Positions 29,801 through 31,766 of a stretch of DNA of 31,766 nucleotides are shown here, piece by piece; position 1 is the stretch's first letter; each line of letters begins with the position of its first letter. A program made the position numbers and the translations under genes. Under the pieces are notes generated by a model. That model worked only from the letters and a program-made list of their open reading frames with translations. It searched no databases and was not told the DNA's origin. The stretch covers positions 1 through 31,766 of the forward strand of contig JAHFKF010000003.1 in the NCBI GenBank assembly GCA_023245475.1. The letters are read 5' to 3'. Source of the stretch: Candidatus Levyibacteriota bacterium. Lineage in GTDB: Bacteria > Patescibacteriota > Microgenomatia > Levybacterales > UBA12049.

Positions 29801-31468
29801 CTACTGATTAATCTTCCCATCACCTAACACTTCTTGTGACTTGCTGAGGATGTCGCGCCAATTACCAATGCGTTTAAATACCAAGAGATATGTCCTTGCT
29901 TCCTTGACATCAAAGAACCACGTCAGGAAGAGATAGAGAGAAAGCCCTGCAAGGCTTGAGATGCCAGTGAGGAAGATTAGATTGATAGTCCGGGTTGTAT
30001 CAAAGACTAATTGATCAAGAAGCTTCAGCGGGATGTACAGCGCCAGTGCCGTAAATAGAGATGAGATAAGGATCTTGCTCCACGAAACAAACAGTGGCCA
30101 TTTATCAAATCTTCCAACACGTTTCTCAAGAAGGAGAAAGAGAATGATCATCTGAATGATGCTTGTGATAGTAAAGGCGATAGCAAGGCTTTCAACACCC
30201 ATGTGCGATACTATTATAAAGAAGTACGCGCAGACCAAGAGGATAATCGTTGAAAGACCACTGATAATAAGTGGTGTCTTGGTGTCGTGCAATGCGTAAA
30301 AGCCTCGGAGGATAAGAGCAATAAGCGCTTGCGCAAAGATTGAGAGACAAAAGTACGCAAGTGTTTGTCCTGTGAGAACTGTTGCCGGCCAATCAAACTT
30401 ACTTGCACCAAAGACAAGTCGTACAAAAGGAATTCTCAGGACCAAGATAAGGGCTGAGATTGGAAGCACTAGATAAAGCATTTGGTTGAAACTGTTAAGG
30501 AATGTGGTTTTGAATTCTGTCAGTTTGTCTTTTTCTCGTGAGAGAACGGGGAAGGCCGCTTGGGCGATTGTCTGCCCAAAGAGGACAACAGGTGCAAATG
30601 CAAGAGTTTTGGCAAAGTCAAAGATCACGTTCATGCGTCCTGGGTCTGGAAGGAATGAGATGAAAGCACCAATCGCAACGGTTCCCAGCTGGAAGATAAC
30701 AATTGCAACGGTTCTTGGCCACATAAGCTTTCCAACTCTTGTGACTCCATCTGAAAACAGATAATCAAATGACGGGTGAAAGGAGAATCCCACTTTTCTA
30801 GCCTGCGGGAGCTGTACCAGGACAAAGATCGTTCCACCAATGAGAACTCCGATGGTTGCAGCATAAATACCAAAGACTGAAGAGAATAATAAAACGCCCA
30901 GAATAATACCAAAGTTATAAAGTGCTGCTGCGATACCGGGGATAAAGAAATGATTGTATGACTGGAGCAGTGCGGTAAAGAATGTCCCTACAATAAATAA
31001 TAGTTGGCCGAAGATGATGATACGCATTAGATTTACCATCAGCGTCATCTCCGCTGCCGTGAAGTGTGAGCCGAGATTAAATATCTGGAGGAAGAATGGT
31101 GCAAATAGTACAAGAAGAAGAGATAAGAAAAAGAAAATACAAAAGCCTACCGCAAGAAGTGTGGACGCCATCTTGTGTGCTTCTTTCTCTTGTCCTTTTG
31201 CAAGATATTCTGAAAAGATCGGGATGAATGCACTTGATAGGGCAGCTGCAATTGTTAGTTGAAAGAGGGTGTCAGGAAGCTGTGAGGCATAGAAATAAAT
31301 GCCCAACGTGTCTGACGCGCCGAAGATTCCTACAAGAAGTCGTTGCCGAATGAGTCCTAAAAATTGCGACAATAGGACTGTCGCCATAATGATAAACGCG
31401 GCTGACAGGATGTTGGTTTGACGGCGGGTCAATAGGTCAATACTTTTTTTCCACAGATTGTTACCCAT
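29801..31468 (-). CDS. murJ: Lipid II flippase MurJ
   Basis: A 555-residue membrane protein with about 14 hydrophobic segments. The MurJ/MviN hallmarks are near the N-terminus: SQFLGLIRQRLLVGIFGASDTLGIYFYASQLPD, LTIAAALSSAFIPIFSEYLAKG, and later RTVAIVIFQLGTVAIGAFISFLPDPGRM, FGQTIAQAAFPVLSREKDK and ILRGFYALHDTKTPL. It flips lipid-linked peptidoglycan precursor across the membrane for cell-wall growth. The extra N-terminal stretch before TM1 (MGNNLWKKSIDLLTRRQ) is short and basic. The promoter is an extended -10 element 15 bases before the ATG, interleaved with the divergent rpsT promoter. The last 17 bases of the gene are part of a direct repeat (29802-29818). Confidence 0.95.
   Translation of the reverse strand: MGNNLWKKSIDLLTRRQTNILSAAFIIMATVLLSQFLGLIRQRLLVGIFGASDTLGIYFYASQLPDTLFQLTIAAALSSAFIPIFSEYLAKGQEKEAHKMASTLLAVGFCIFFFLSLLLVLFAPFFLQIFNLGSHFTAAEMTLMVNLMRIIIFGQLLFIVGTFFTALLQSYNHFFIPGIAAALYNFGIILGVLLFSSVFGIYAATIGVLIGGTIFVLVQLPQARKVGFSFHPSFDYLFSDGVTRVGKLMWPRTVAIVIFQLGTVAIGAFISFLPDPGRMNVIFDFAKTLAFAPVVLFGQTIAQAAFPVLSREKDKLTEFKTTFLNSFNQMLYLVLPISALILVLRIPFVRLVFGASKFDWPATVLTGQTLAYFCLSIFAQALIALILRGFYALHDTKTPLIISGLSTIILLVCAYFFIIVSHMGVESLAIAFTITSIIQMIILFLLLEKRVGRFDKWPLFVSWSKILISSLFTALALYIPLKLLDQLVFDTTRTINLIFLTGISSLAGLSLYLFLTWFFDVKEARTYLLVFKRIGNWRDILSKSQEVLGDGKINQ
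29802..29818. repeat. Direct repeat, right copy (murJ 3' end)
   Basis: TACTGATTAATCTTCCC, which includes the murJ stop and last codons (…GKINQ). Pairs with the imperfect copy at 28587-28603, about 1.2 kb away, on the other side of the caspase-like operon. Confidence 0.55.
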
Positions 31469-31472
31469 CTTG

Positions 31473-31501
31473 TTGCAAATGTAAGTATATCATGGTAAAA
31501 T
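31473..31501 (+). promoter_or_regulatory. Leaderless promoter of rpsT
   Basis: TTGCAA (31473-31478), a 17-base spacer and TAAAAT (31496-31501) with an extended TGG before it. The predicted start, seven bases after the -10 box, is 31508, the A of the rpsT ATG. Confidence 0.65.
31484..31492 (-). promoter_or_regulatory. Extended -10 promoter of murJ
   Basis: On the minus strand TG-A-TATACT (31492-31484), with no good -35 box. The predicted start near 31477 is about eight bases before ATG 31468. It lies inside the spacer of the divergent rpsT promoter. Confidence 0.55.
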
Positions 31502-31507
31502 TACGAA

Positions 31508-31766
31508 ATGCCACTGTTAAAACACGCAAAAAAGAAATTAAAACAAGATAAAAAGCGAACTGCGCAGAACCGAAAGGTGAAAGATGCGTTTAAGAGTCTT
31601 ATCAAAAAAGCAAAGACTGCGAAAACTGCTGAATCAGTAAGTGCTGCATTTAGTAGTATCGATAAAGCTGCAAAGCATCACATTCTTCACGAAAACAAAG
31701 CAGCACGTTTGAAGTCAGCTTTGAACAAAGCGGTTAACGCGACAGAAGAAGAAGTTGCGGCAGTTA
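31508..31766 (+). CDS. rpsT: 30S ribosomal protein S20 (3' end cut by window)
   Basis: The first 86 residues are visible and the reading frame runs off the window. It is Lys/Ala-rich and helical: MPLLKHAKKKLKQDKKRTAQN, KVKDAFKSLIKKAKTA, then IDKAAKHHILHENKAARLKSALNKAV, the HxNKAxRxKSxL block being the S20 signature. S20 binds 16S rRNA (h9 and h44 region) early in small-subunit assembly. S20 is usually 85-100 residues, so little is missing. The start ATG coincides with the predicted transcription start, so there is no room for a Shine-Dalgarno sequence if that promoter is used. Confidence 0.93.
   Translation, partial: MPLLKHAKKKLKQDKKRTAQNRKVKDAFKSLIKKAKTAKTAESVSAAFSSIDKAAKHHILHENKAARLKSALNKAVNATEEEVAAV

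Noticed and set aside
1..31766. CRISPR arrays, tRNA or rRNA genes
   Set aside because: No regularly spaced repeats and no cloverleaf or rRNA-like stretches were seen in the intergenic regions.

Overview
The window looks like a chromosomal segment of a Candidate Phyla Radiation (Patescibacteria) bacterium, most likely of the Microgenomates type. This placement is inferred from gene content and style: very compact genes with 4-base ATGA overlaps, a reduced TsaB, short SecD and SecF, small DUF5679 and DUF4446 proteins, and several secreted proteins with Thr/Pro linkers and C-terminal membrane anchors. TGA serves as a normal stop codon (for example at 448-450, 4198-4200 and 18427-18429), so the code is standard and not the recoded Gracilibacteria type. 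No rRNA or tRNA gene, CRISPR array or complete insertion sequence was seen.

Layout. 1-3305: envelope and division block with a small membrane protein, FtsE, FtsX and a secreted coiled-coil hydrolase with a C39-like peptidase domain, the probable FtsEX-controlled cell-wall enzyme. 3355-6684: an LTD-domain surface protein, the t6A-tRNA genes tsaE, tsaC and a short tsaB, a CAP-domain membrane protein and a small membrane protein. 6717-13814: nucleotide-sugar and glycan cluster with dTDP-glucose dehydratase, a FdtA-like ketoisomerase, a GT2 glycosyltransferase, a Nudix hydrolase, a RmlD-like reductase, UDP-glucose dehydrogenase, and Rmd plus Gmd for GDP-deoxyhexose. 13872-17773: an anchored subtilase, a bidirectional terminator, two small minus-strand genes, and DUF4446 and DUF3048 proteins. 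17854-20685: a winged-helix/nucleotidyltransferase-like protein overlapping secD, then secF. 20742-23980: a membrane-anchored solute-binding protein and a large sensor histidine kinase. 23981-24489: an intergenic stretch with a REPIN-like palindromic element and a promoter-palindrome-terminator unit. 24490-25662 (minus): a cohesin/PKD-like surface protein. 25826-27761: groES and groEL. 27781-29773: an AT-richer accessory island with a TIR-domain protein, two small proteins and a caspase-like protease. 29801-31468 (minus): MurJ. 31508-end: rpsT, cut off by the window edge.

Two themes stand out. First, promoters of the form TTGnnn-16/18-TAnnnT repeatedly place the predicted transcription start 0-15 bases before the start codon, so many mRNAs should be leaderless or nearly so; rpsT is the cleanest case. 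Second, the island after groEL joins a TIR effector-like gene to a compact three-gene operon ending in a His/Cys caspase-like protease. That operon has its own promoter overlapped by a perfect inverted repeat, and it is flanked by an imperfect direct repeat of the murJ 3' end. This is the best candidate here for an undescribed defence or programmed-death module. All functional claims come from reading motifs; no database search was run.
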